From the NCBI RefSeq assembly GCF_013106755.1, contig NZ_WHPF01000008.1, positions 186,001-250,000 on the forward strand: DNA of 64,000 bases, read 5' to 3'. The stretch is from Limnovirga soli. GTDB taxonomy: Bacteria > Bacteroidota > Bacteroidia > Chitinophagales > Chitinophagaceae. This document shows, one piece after another, positions 56,501-63,540 of this stretch. How positions within the stretch are numbered: position 1 is the first letter of the stretch; each line of letters begins with the position of its first letter. The notes beneath the pieces are model-generated. The model saw only the letters and a program-made list of their open reading frames with translations. It was not told the DNA's origin and did no database searches. Both the position numbers and the translations under genes were made by a program.

Positions 56501-58620
56501 ATTTACCTGGTAGTAGTTTTGGCTACAATCAATCACATGTATACCAACATTTAAAATCTCAGGATACCCGTATTTATTTGGATAGTTTTAGCAGGAAATG
56601 GATGTTTACACCAAGTTTATCAGCATTTAAAATTGTACATTCCATTTTTCCTACTAGTGGCCTTCAACCATCAGATTTTATGATACAGATAAATGGTGGA
56701 ACGGTTACTAAAAGTGCTTGTTTGGGCCATTCGGTAATATTTAATGTGTTTGATCCAGCTAATCTCCAATTGTTATATAACCAGGCGGTACCTTCTACCA
56801 CCGCCTCAGGTATTTATGGTGGGTTTATGGGTAGTGCAGGTACCTGTAATGTGGGTGGGCCAGCAGGTACGGAACATAATTTTGAGTTTTCTTATCTAGA
56901 TACCACCGGAAGAAGAAAAATGCGTGACTTTATGGATTGGATACCTGATGGGTATATTGTATCTGCACGCCAGATTTTTGATCAGCCTTTTGATCAGCAA
57001 CCATTTGTGGATGTATGGAAAAACGACGAACAAATTTATGGAGCAGGTAATTCGGCTTATAACAGGTTGTTGAATGCCGGCTTTGCTGGCATTGATCAAT
57101 ATACATATCCAAGAACCTGGGCCTTTTTATACGCAAAAAATACACCTTTATTTTCGCCGCAATGGGTATTAACCGCTGGTCTGGACGATCAGGTTGCATT
57201 AACAAGGGATATACCTACACCTGATACATTGGGATATATCAGTTCTCCTTTGTTTGGTCCGGCCGCAGCGTGGAAACAGGTTAAATGGAGAGGATCTTCT
57301 TTGGATGCAACTGCAGGAGATTTGCCATCCGTGGATGTTATTGGAGTTGATGCCAACGGTATAGAAACAGTTTTATATACTTTAACGGATGCGCAGCAGG
57401 ATATTGATATCAGCAGTGTAAGCCCGGTACAATTCCCTTATATCCGGTTACAAATGCGTAATGCGGATAGCATTCATTTTACCCCATACCAACTAAGGTA
57501 TTGGCGCATTTTATACGATCCTGTTCCCGAAGGAGCCCTTGCACCAAATATCAATTACAGTTTTAAAGATACGCTTAGCCTGGGCCAGCAATCCATGTTT
57601 ACTATTGCCTTTAAAAATGTTAGTGATGTAGCTTTTACTGACAGTATAAAAGTGAATTTTACCATTAATGATGCAGCCAATGTGGCTACAAATATTCCTA
57701 TTCCAAAACTTAGAAAACTAAACCCCGGCGATACGGCCACAATTAATTACCAGATTGATACAAAAAATTATAGTGGTAATAACAATATTTACCTTGATAT
57801 AAATCCGGAAAACGACCAGCCAGAACAAACGCATTTTAATAACTTTTTGTATAAAAATTTCCTGGTAAAGCCAGATGATTATAAGCCGGTATTAGATGTA
57901 ACATTTGATGGTATTCATATTCTTAATAACGATGTGGTGTCTGCCGCACCGCAGATTATTATTAAATTAAAAGATGAATCAAAATATCTTTTGTTGGATG
58001 ATACGGCATTGTTAAATGTGCAATTGCAATACCCCGATGGTACTTTGCGCAGGTTCTATTTTAATAATGATACATTGCGGTTTACGCCAGCAACAAGCGG
58101 ATCTGCCGATAATACAGCTACCGTAAATTTCTCCCCTTATTTTTTACAGGATGGTACTTACCAGCTTATTGTACATGGTAAGGATAAAACCAATAATACA
58201 GCCGGCTCGGTAGATTATGTGGTTTCGTTTCAGGTGTACAATAAGCCCATGATAAGTAATATGTTTAATTACCCTAATCCATTTACCAGTTCAACGGCAT
58301 TTGTATTTACTATCACCGGCAGCGTAGTACCACAGAATATTCGTATACAGGTGTTAACCATTACAGGTAAAATTGTAAAAGAAATCACCAAAGAAGAATT
58401 AGGCAATTTGCATATTGGCCGCAATATAACCGACTATAAATGGGATGGTACCGATATGTATGGCCAAAAACTGGCAAATGGGGTTTATCTTTACCGCGTT
58501 ATCACTAACCAAAATGGAAACCGCTTAGATAAGTTTCCTACTTATGGTACAGATGGCTTTGAAGTAAATACCGATAAGTATTTCAACAAAGGGTACGGAA
58601 AAATGTATTTAATGAGATAA
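53527..58620 (+). CDS. PorU2-like type IX sortase-family protein (C25)
   Basis: A 1697-residue exported C25-fold protein (signal ending HAHGQ). The catalytic pair is retained: His638 (LNYFGHSAATS) and Cys668 (FLVNGCNAGN). CARDB/Ig-like domains follow, then an FlgD-like Ig domain and the tail FNKGYGKMYLMR, which lacks the type A T9SS tail found in the paralogue at 25951. It fits a cell-surface sortase or attachment complex with PorV2, as in PorU-PorV; PorU2 naming is from memory. Translation is coupled to PorV2 (4-bp overlap), and a RDD protein follows 3 bp later. It is far longer than classical PorU (about 1100-1300). Confidence 0.82.
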   Translation: MRKFIIILLIFFCGLHAHGQVYNNEWIDYNKTYYKFKVGRTGLFRIFQSTLAAAGLGNTPAEQFQLWRNGEQVPIFTSVANGQIPANGYIEFWGIRNDGKPDKALYKDAGNQLSDALSLETDTAAFYLTANTNIAANFRLQEVVNDIAGNTLLPDPYFIHHYRYNLQFSLNPGKPVYFGEYVYSSTYDVGEWWASNDINPSDPLQINTGNLYVALSGPAAKLQVSFVGNSFLGVNRSVAAAINGTTIINQPLTTINAAILSNSVDLSLINTPAVNFSFSNISNDANDRIAVGFVDLEYPRLFDFDFAANFEFSLPANNAGNYLQISNFNKGIGAAPVLYDITNQKRYVADTAQTGVLRFALGPSSVDRNLVLVSEDNPNINPVSTLVKRNFVDFTNTAVQGDYLIITNKILTSGSTVINDYKAYRSSVAGGGYNAKIFDIDELVDQFAFGIKEHPLSVKNFLRYARTHFSAAPKFVFLIGKAVAYNEFRYNEASPYDEKLNLIPTFGWPASDNMLASDGFDPVPATPIGRLAVISSQEVQVYLDKLKQYEQAQQSTNQTIEEKIWMKTMVHVVGANDPSLDYLGTYLNTYKDIIQGPSYGANVTTFSRLTTGPETPVTNALMTQLFNGGVSMLNYFGHSAATSLDYNLYSPDQFSNFGKYPVFLVNGCNAGNIYSYDTSRLSLISSLSEKFVLAKDKGAIAFIASSHFGVANYLDTYNQSFYNSMGGAGYDKAIAINIKNAITTLVANTTLDSTTRYLHAEENILHGDPAIKINPHAKPDYVVEDPSVIINPSFISVADNAFTIKAIFYNIGSFAGDSVSVLVRRQYPDGSTIDMVNKKVKAFGYADSLMLNVPINTTKDIGTNKLIVTIDNAGEYDELSELNNTVTKTFEIYEDALKPVYPYNFSIVNRQNIKLVASTANPIMPTKAYIMQIDTTELFNSPLRYSETINSVGGVLEFNPGLTFTDSTVYYWRVAAVTSDGNNIWNKSSFIYLPGSSFGYNQSHVYQHLKSQDTRIYLDSFSRKWMFTPSLSAFKIVHSIFPTSGLQPSDFMIQINGGTVTKSACLGHSVIFNVFDPANLQLLYNQAVPSTTASGIYGGFMGSAGTCNVGGPAGTEHNFEFSYLDTTGRRKMRDFMDWIPDGYIVSARQIFDQPFDQQPFVDVWKNDEQIYGAGNSAYNRLLNAGFAGIDQYTYPRTWAFLYAKNTPLFSPQWVLTAGLDDQVALTRDIPTPDTLGYISSPLFGPAAAWKQVKWRGSSLDATAGDLPSVDVIGVDANGIETVLYTLTDAQQDIDISSVSPVQFPYIRLQMRNADSIHFTPYQLRYWRILYDPVPEGALAPNINYSFKDTLSLGQQSMFTIAFKNVSDVAFTDSIKVNFTINDAANVATNIPIPKLRKLNPGDTATINYQIDTKNYSGNNNIYLDINPENDQPEQTHFNNFLYKNFLVKPDDYKPVLDVTFDGIHILNNDVVSAAPQIIIKLKDESKYLLLDDTALLNVQLQYPDGTLRRFYFNNDTLRFTPATSGSADNTATVNFSPYFLQDGTYQLIVHGKDKTNNTAGSVDYVVSFQVYNKPMISNMFNYPNPFTSSTAFVFTITGSVVPQNIRIQVLTITGKIVKEITKEELGNLHIGRNITDYKWDGTDMYGQKLANGVYLYRVITNQNGNRLDKFPTYGTDGFEVNTDKYFNKGYGKMYLMR

Positions 58621-58623
58621 ACA

Positions 58624-59004
58624 ATGATGCAAAACGTAGGTATAGGTACACGGGTAATTAACTTTCTTATTGATACGGCTATTATTTTTCTAATAAGCTA
58701 TATAGCTGCTCAAACCTGGAAATTTTATGTGTTTTATTATCACATCATTTATTTTCCTTTCTATTATTTTTTCTTTGCCATCACGGTAATGTATTATGTG
58801 TTTTTCGAGTTTTTATTTGCACGCACCCCAGGTAAATGGTTAAGCTTTAGCAAAGTGGTAAATGCCAATGGTGCAAAGCCTTCTTTTATACAAATACTCA
58901 TTCGCAGTGTGATTAGGTTAACCATTATAGATTGTTTTTTTATTCCCTTTCTTGATAAATCCCTGCACGATTACGTTAGCAAAACAAATGTGGTTGAAGT
59001 CTGA
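58624..59004 (+). CDS. RDD-family membrane protein
   Basis: A 126-residue inner-membrane protein with three helices (INFLIDTAIIFLISYIAAQ; HIIYFPFYYFFFAITVMYY; IRLTIIDCFF region). RDD-family residues are visible as RVINFLIDTA near the start and the GKWLSFSKVV segment. Function is not established; some RDD proteins act as antiporters or assembly factors. It starts three bases after the porU2 stop codon, so it is the third cistron of the porV2-porU2 operon. A second ATG directly follows the first. Confidence 0.82.
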   Translation: MMQNVGIGTRVINFLIDTAIIFLISYIAAQTWKFYVFYYHIIYFPFYYFFFAITVMYYVFFEFLFARTPGKWLSFSKVVNANGAKPSFIQILIRSVIRLTIIDCFFIPFLDKSLHDYVSKTNVVEV

Positions 59005-59018
59005 GAATTTGTAAGCTA

Positions 59019-59220
59019 TTAGCCCGGCAAAATTTCATTGTGCATCTTTACTTGCGTCGCACTCTTGTACTGTAGAATATGCATGCACACTACTGCCAAA
59101 TACAATGGCTGTAACTACTTAATGCCGAAATTAATAAGTTGAAGTAAATTTTGCTGCCATGAAAACAGAACGTACAAGTGAGTGACACAAGTGCAGCCTC
59201 ATATATCAAACAGGAGCTGG
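59019..59220. repeat. Repeat copies F27 (class B) and R28 (class E), head-to-head
   Basis: F27 spans about 59019-59100 with anchor TAGCCCGGCA and core ACTTGCGTCGCACTCTTGTA at 59050-59069. R28 spans 59149-59220 with trailer in reverse TTTTGCTGCCATGAAAACAG and core CGTACAAGTGAGTGACACAA at 59171-59190. They face each other in the convergent gap after the RDD gene. Confidence 0.82.
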
Positions 59221-59234
59221 TTAACCACCAACAA

Positions 59235-59259
59235 AAAACCGTGCTTTAGGCACGGTTTT
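59235..59259. terminator. Bidirectional terminator between RDD and hpf genes
   Basis: AAAACCGTGC pairs with GCACGGTTTT around a five-base loop. On the minus strand a T-run of six follows, 9 bp past the hpf stop. Confidence 0.85.
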
Positions 59260-59268
59260 GATATTACA

Positions 59269-59568
59269 CTAGGCGGTTAATTTTTCTTTTTTTCTTTTGA
59301 TTTGATTTATGATGGAATCAAGGGAGTGATCAAAAGATTCTTCAAAGGATTTTGTAGAGGTTTTTACAAAGAAATTATGGTGGGGTACCTGCACCCTGAT
59401 TTCCGTTATTTTGTCTTTAATGTTGTGAACCACATTATCCAACTTCAAAAACACGTCAACTTTAATAATGCCATCGTGAAAAGTATTTAATTTTTCCAGT
59501 TTCCTCTTAACATAATCAATCAGGGTTACATCGGCATCAAAGTGCACAGTCTGGATGTTAACATTCAT
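59269..59568 (-). CDS. hpf: Ribosome hibernation-promoting factor (short form)
   Basis: A 99-residue cytoplasmic protein of the HPF/YfiA family that binds the 30S decoding site to store ribosomes. I chose the ATG at 59568 (MNVNIQTVHFDADVTLIDYV), which gives the family's normal start; an upstream ATG at 59682 would add 38 non-homologous residues. The conserved HFDADVTLIDYVKRKLEKL and VDVFLKLD segments are present. The C-terminal dimerisation domain of long HPF is absent. It lies downstream of xerC on the same strand, probably co-transcribed. Confidence 0.9.
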   Translation of the reverse strand: MNVNIQTVHFDADVTLIDYVKRKLEKLNTFHDGIIKVDVFLKLDNVVHNIKDKITEIRVQVPHHNFFVKTSTKSFEESFDHSLDSIINQIKRKKEKLTA

Positions 59569-59745
59569 AGCAAATTGCTTTTTGGGTGAACAATAAAAAT
59601 TATTAAAAATATGGCGTAAATAAACCTTGTTTGGGCTTGGATTTACAATATGTAATTTACTGCAATAAATACATAAAATCAAATATTAAGTAGCATAGTT
59701 TTGTAAAGCTTTATCATAAAATTTTGTAGAATAAACAGCTGTGTA

Positions 59746-60642
59746 CTAAGCTTTTGGGTGCGCTTTTTTATAAACGTCTTTTAGTTTTTCTATGGTATTG
59801 TGGGTGTAAACCTGTGTAGCGGCAAGGCTGGCATGGCCCAGTAGTTCTTTAACAGCATTAATGTCGGCGCCATGGTTCATTAAATGGGTGGCAAATGTGT
59901 GCCTTAACACGTGTGGGCTTTTCTTATCAATAGTAGTTACTGCGCCCAGGTAATGCTTTACGGTGGTATATACATATTTAGGGTAAAGGGGTTTTCCTTT
60001 AGCATTTACCAGTAGCACGGTTACCTGCGGCAGGCGTACTGGTTTTTCTGCCATATAGTGCCTTATATTGGTTAATAATTCCTGGCTTACGGGAATTATT
60101 CTTTCTTTATTGCCTTTACCCAACACTTTTACCTGTTTGTAGTCAAAATCTATATGTTGTTCTTTCAGGCCTATAAGTTCGCTAAGCCGCATGCCGGTAT
60201 GGTATAACAGTTGTAATATTAGTTTATCAGTTTTTCCTTTCCAGTCGTTCCCAAATTCAACATAACTAAACAGGGTATCCATATTTTTTTCTTCCACAAA
60301 GGCAGGCAAACGCTTGCTCGTTTTAGGGGATACAATGGTAGTTAAGGGCGATTGTATGATGGTGCCTTGTTTTATCTGGTATTTAAAAAAAGACTTTAAG
60401 GAGGATAATTTTCTGTTTATACTTCGGGATTGCAGGGTATCATTTTTTAATTCGGCCATCCAGGTACGGATGATACTGCTGGAGATTTTAGGCAGGTCTA
60501 TTTCTCCATACTGGCTTTGAACAAATGTAAAAAACTGTTCCAGATCGAGTGTGTATGAGGTAATGGTATGCCTGGAATACCTTTTTTCAAAAGTAAGGTA
60601 GTTAATAAACTCTTTTATAGCGGTATGCTGGGGTATATGCAT
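59746..60642 (-). CDS. xerC: Tyrosine recombinase XerC/XerD
   Basis: A 298-residue site-specific recombinase that resolves chromosome dimers at dif. The SAM-like N-domain starts at TAIKEFINYLTFEKRYS. The catalytic set is visible: Arg in TGMRLSELIGL, Lys in VKVLGKGNKERIIPV, HVLRHTFATHL, then HASLAATQVYTH with the nucleophile Tyr. I chose the ATG at 60642 because in-frame ATGs at 60654 and 60666 lie inside the rpsU terminator hairpin. Gene order rpsU-xerC-hpf is common in Bacteroidota. The pair could equally be named xerD; the orthology is not settled by eye. Confidence 0.9.
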   Translation of the reverse strand: MHIPQHTAIKEFINYLTFEKRYSRHTITSYTLDLEQFFTFVQSQYGEIDLPKISSSIIRTWMAELKNDTLQSRSINRKLSSLKSFFKYQIKQGTIIQSPLTTIVSPKTSKRLPAFVEEKNMDTLFSYVEFGNDWKGKTDKLILQLLYHTGMRLSELIGLKEQHIDFDYKQVKVLGKGNKERIIPVSQELLTNIRHYMAEKPVRLPQVTVLLVNAKGKPLYPKYVYTTVKHYLGAVTTIDKKSPHVLRHTFATHLMNHGADINAVKELLGHASLAATQVYTHNTIEKLKDVYKKAHPKA

Positions 60643-60646
60643 AAAA

Positions 60647-60677
60647 ACAGCCATAAAGTTATACACCTTATGGCTGT
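60647..60677 (-). terminator. rpsU terminator/attenuator abutting the xerC start
   Basis: ACAGCCATAA (60647-60656) pairs with TTATGGCTGT (60668-60677). On the minus strand TTTTT follows and runs directly into the xerC ATG at 60642. It can terminate rpsU transcripts or attenuate xerC. Confidence 0.75.
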
Positions 60678-60702
60678 AAATTATGTATTGATAAAAATTA
60701 TC

Positions 60703-60900
60703 TTATTTTTCTATCTTACCGCTGGCTATCTGCTGTTTGTAAGCAGCTTTTAACACTTCCTGACGACGTTTAATAGAAGGCTTGGTAAAGCTTTGACGCT
60801 CTCTCAGCTGCAACAGTACTTTACTTTTTTCAAACTTCTTCTTGTACTTTTTCAGCGCCTTGTCAATGTTTTCGCAATCTTTTGAATCGATGATAAGCAT
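60703..60900 (-). CDS. rpsU: 30S ribosomal protein bS21
   Basis: A 65-residue basic protein of the small ribosomal subunit. It has the characteristic MLIIDSKDCENIDKALKKYK opening, RERQSFTKPSIKRRQE and a lysine-rich end. In Bacteroidota bS21 is part of the pocket that hides the anti-Shine-Dalgarno end of 16S rRNA. Its gene here has a strong AAGGAGGT site (60910-60917), unlike most genes in the window, which fits autogenous control. A promoter with both -33 and -7 boxes lies just upstream. Confidence 0.96.
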   Translation of the reverse strand: MLIIDSKDCENIDKALKKYKKKFEKSKVLLQLRERQSFTKPSIKRRQEVLKAAYKQQIASGKIEK

Positions 60901-60909
60901 ATATTTTAT

Positions 60910-60917
60910 ACCTCCTT
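60910..60917 (-). promoter_or_regulatory. Strong Shine-Dalgarno of rpsU
   Basis: Minus-strand AAGGAGGT, nine bases before the rpsU ATG. Most other genes here have none. It would be readable by ribosomes lacking bS21, whose anti-SD is free (inference from published Bacteroidota ribosome work). Confidence 0.85.
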
Positions 60918-60935
60918 ACGGGATTTTTTGGATTG

Positions 60936-60965
60936 CAAAGATATAAATTCAAATTTTATTACCAA
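60936..60965 (-). promoter_or_regulatory. rpsU promoter
   Basis: Minus strand: TTG at 60963-60965, 19-bp spacer, TATCTTTG at 60936-60943. It fits the Bacteroidota consensus well. Upstream, 60966-61196 contains no gene I accept (see rejected ORF). Confidence 0.75.
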
Positions 60966-61196
60966 ATTGATTTTAAAAAACTTTTTTATGGCTGATTATC
61001 AGGTACTTAATATGTATTACGCCTCGTTTTCGTTTGTTTTGCAGCAATTTAACGCCGGTAAAGAAAAGCTCAAATCGTTACTGACAGTGTATTAGCTCAA
61101 AAAATCATTTGGTTAAAATAGCACATACTATTAACTTCGCACCTCAAATTTTTTAATAGTACGGCAAAATCCGTGCTGCCTAAAATCATAAATAAT

Positions 61197-61445
61197 ATGA
61201 GAAAAGGGATCCATCCGGAAAGTTACAGGTTTGTAATTTTCAAAGACATGAGTAACGGCGTTACCTTCTTGGGCCGTTCTACCGCACATACCAAAGAAAC
61301 AATTGTTTGGGAAGATGGTAATGAGTATCCGGTAATTAAACTGGAGATTTCTAATACCTCGCATCCATTCTATACTGGTAAAAATGTATTGGTAGATACT
61401 GCAGGTCGTATCGATAAGTTCAAGAAGCGTTACGCAAAAAAATAA
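61197..61445 (+). CDS. rpmE2: 50S ribosomal protein bL31 type B
   Basis: An 82-residue ribosomal protein of the zinc-free (C-minus) type B form. Start at 61197 ([20 protein letters not shown]), the conserved opening; an upstream in-frame ATG at 61173 is not. The CxxC zinc motifs of type A are absent, as expected of type B. The middle [19 protein letters not shown] and the C-terminal FKKRYAKK are typical. It is monocistronic with a terminator 16 bp after the stop. Confidence 0.95.
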   Translation: MRKGIHPESYRFVIFKDMSNGVTFLGRSTAHTKETIVWEDGNEYPVIKLEISNTSHPFYTGKNVLVDTAGRIDKFKKRYAKK

Positions 61446-61461
61446 CCTTCTTTACCATCTT

Positions 61462-61499
61462 AAAATCCCTCCGCAGTCTAAAAACATCGGGGGGATTTT
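61462..61499 (+). terminator. Terminator of rpmE2
   Basis: AAAATCCCTCCG pairs with CGGGGGGATTTT (one T-G pair) around a 14-base loop, with T-rich sequence after it. Confidence 0.75.
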
Positions 61500-61544
61500 C
61501 ATTTTACCCATTATTTTACTTCCATATAATTGCCACCTAAATAT

Positions 61545-62777
61545 ATGAGCGATTTAACAAGTTACCCCAAAGAAAAAATCAATATACTTTTCCTTGAAAA
61601 TATTAGCGATAAAGCGGTTCAGATTTTTAAGCAAAACGGCTACACCAATGTTAAAAAAATTGCCGGTGCACTAAGTGAAGAAGAATTGATAAAGGAAATT
61701 AAAAATGTGCACCTGCTGGGCATCAGATCTAAAACCCAAATAACTGAAAATGTATTGCAGGCAGCTACCAAGCTGCAGGCTATTGGCTGTTTTTGTATAG
61801 GGGTTAATCAGGTAAACCTTAAAGCAGCACGTAAAAAAGGGGTAGTAGTATTTAATGCCCCCTATAGCAATACACGTAGTGTGGCAGAATTAGTACTCGG
61901 GTTATCTATTATGCTTATTCGCCGTATACCAGATAAAAATAAAGCAGCACACGAAGGCATTTGGCAAAAAGAGGCCAAAGGCAGTTTTGAAATGCGCGGT
62001 AAAACCCTTGGTATTATTGGATATGGTAATATTGGCTCTCAATTAAGTGTAATGGCCGAAAGCCTTGGTATGAAAGTTATTTTCTATGATACCGAAACCA
62101 AATTACCCTTGGGCAATGCCACCGCCTGCAAGTCGTTAAAAGAAGTTATGAGTAATGCAGATATTATTTCCCTGCATGTGCCCGAAACTGCTCAAACCAA
62201 AAATCTCATCAATAAAAGCAATCTTAAATATTGCAAAAAAGGCGCAATACTTATTAACTATGCAAGGGGCGAAGTGGTAGATTTAAATGCATTGGCCAAA
62301 TCCTTAAAAGATCAGGATTTAAGTGGTGCTGCCATCGATGTTTTCCCATGGGAGCCTGAAAAAAACGGCGATCGTTTCGAGTCTCCTTTACAGGGACTGA
62401 GTAATGTAATTCTTACCCCGCATATTGGTGGTTCAACCGAAGAAGCCCAGCAAAATATAGGAGAAGATGTAAGCCTTAAACTGTTTAATTACCTGGAGAA
62501 AGGCATTACCAATGGTTCACATACCGTGCCGGCTATTGTATTACCTCCGGTAGAGGGTGCGCATCGCATATTGCACATTCACAATAATGTTCCGGGGGTT
62601 TTGGGTGCCATTAATACCTTATTATCCAAACACAATATCAATATTGTGGGGCAATACCTTAAAACTAACGAAGATATTGGCTATGTAGTGCTGGATGTAG
62701 ATAAAAAATTATCCAAAAAAGCCATCGATTTATTGCGTGAAGAAAAGGAAACCATTAAGGTAAGATTGTTATATTAA
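61545..62777 (+). CDS. serA: D-3-phosphoglycerate dehydrogenase
   Basis: A 410-residue NAD-dependent dehydrogenase, first step of the phosphorylated serine pathway. Start at 61545 (MSDLTSYPKEKINILFLENI) is preferred to an in-frame TTG at 61530. The catalytic and NAD-binding parts include LGIRSKTQITENVL, the glycine motif LGIIGYGNIGSQLSVM, NYARGEVVDLNAL with the active-site Arg and the terminal catalytic HIGGSTEEAQQNIG. A C-terminal ACT domain (VLGAINTLLSKHNINIVGQY) suggests feedback by serine. Its length and ACT domain match the short E. coli-like form. Confidence 0.92.
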   Translation: MSDLTSYPKEKINILFLENISDKAVQIFKQNGYTNVKKIAGALSEEELIKEIKNVHLLGIRSKTQITENVLQAATKLQAIGCFCIGVNQVNLKAARKKGVVVFNAPYSNTRSVAELVLGLSIMLIRRIPDKNKAAHEGIWQKEAKGSFEMRGKTLGIIGYGNIGSQLSVMAESLGMKVIFYDTETKLPLGNATACKSLKEVMSNADIISLHVPETAQTKNLINKSNLKYCKKGAILINYARGEVVDLNALAKSLKDQDLSGAAIDVFPWEPEKNGDRFESPLQGLSNVILTPHIGGSTEEAQQNIGEDVSLKLFNYLEKGITNGSHTVPAIVLPPVEGAHRILHIHNNVPGVLGAINTLLSKHNINIVGQYLKTNEDIGYVVLDVDKKLSKKAIDLLREEKETIKVRLLY

Positions 62778-62786
62778 TACCTTTTG

Positions 62787-62860
62787 TAGCCCGGCTTTAG
62801 AAAGTGCTATTTAGCTTTTCTTGCGTCGCACACTTGTACGGCATAACATTTTGCAGCTTC
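62787..62860 (+). repeat. Dispersed repeat copy F29 (class A)
   Basis: Anchor TAGCCCGGCT at 62787-62796, core TTGCGTCGCACACTTGTACG at 62821-62840, trailer near TTTTGCAGCTTC. It lies between serA and groES; with R30 it brackets groES. Confidence 0.82.
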
Positions 62861-63075
62861 TAATTAAAAGCCGCTAATATCAGAAAGCAGAAATTTTGTC
62901 ACTAAAGCCCGGTTTTTAAATTGGGTAACAAAATTTAACTGCCAACAATGCCAATGGCGGTAAATGCTTTAGCCCTTAAATATGAAATTTTGACTTTTTT
63001 ACAGGCATGGCATAGTAATGGCTATGCTGATTTCGACAATTTAAATGTTCACAAATTCTAAAAATCAATACAATT

Positions 63076-63357
63076 ATGGCTAAAAAACTCAATGTTACCC
63101 CTCTGCACGACAGGGTAATTGTAAAACCAGCCGCTGCTGAAGAAAAAACTGCCGGTGGAATTATCATTCCTGATACTGCAAAAGAAAAACCTCAGCGTGG
63201 TACCGTTGTAGCTGCCGGTCCTGGCAAAAAAGATGAACCGGTTGTTGTAAAAGTTGGAGACAACGTATTGTATGGTAAATATGCCGGTACTGAAATTCAG
63301 ATAGAAGGTAACGACTTTCTTATTATGAGAGAGAGCGATATTCTTGCAATTGTGTAA
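63076..63357 (+). CDS. groES: Co-chaperonin GroES
   Basis: A 93-residue co-chaperonin that caps GroEL. The conserved features are [10 protein letters not shown] at the start, the mobile loop [19 protein letters not shown] and [11 protein letters not shown]. No CIRCE (TTAGCACTC type) inverted repeat is present upstream; a small GCATAG-N6-CTATGC hairpin at 63010-63027 is the only structure I see. It is separated from groEL by a 183-bp gap that contains repeat R30, longer than the usual short spacer. Confidence 0.96.
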   Translation: MAKKLNVTPLHDRVIVKPAAAEEKTAGGIIIPDTAKEKPQRGTVVAAGPGKKDEPVVVKVGDNVLYGKYAGTEIQIEGNDFLIMRESDILAIV

Positions 63358-63390
63358 CTTAATTTAAAACAAAACCGTACACTTGCGGGT

Positions 63391-63471
63391 GTTGCATTGC
63401 TTGTTGAAATATATTCTACCGTACAAGTGTGCGACGCAAGAAAAGCCGCTGTTTAATGTGCAGCCGGCTAC
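63391..63471 (-). repeat. Dispersed repeat copy R30 (class A), between groES and groEL
   Basis: Core GTACAAGTGTGCGACGCAAG at 63421-63440, then AAAAGCCGC, anchor AGCCGGCTA at 63462-63470. It occupies much of the groES-groEL spacer. Confidence 0.85.
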
Positions 63472-63540
63472 AAAAAATAAAAGAGAATAATATAAAAAAT
63501 TGTAGCATTCTCATTTATAACATTCAAAAAAAAAATAATC

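Noticed and set aside
59746-60642. Prophage or genomic-island integrase
   Set aside because: The protein matches housekeeping XerC/D, sits in the usual rpsU-xerC-hpf order and has no phage or att features nearby.
60988-61095. 35-codon plus-strand frame upstream of rpmE2
   Set aside because: No recognisable family, no promoter box or start signal of its own; kept as unproven because the protein (MADYQVLNMYYASFSF...) is at least not obviously a shadow.
62941-63075. CIRCE heat-shock element before groES
   Set aside because: I looked for TTAGCACTC-N9-GAGTGCTAA and found none; the small GCATAG hairpin does not match.
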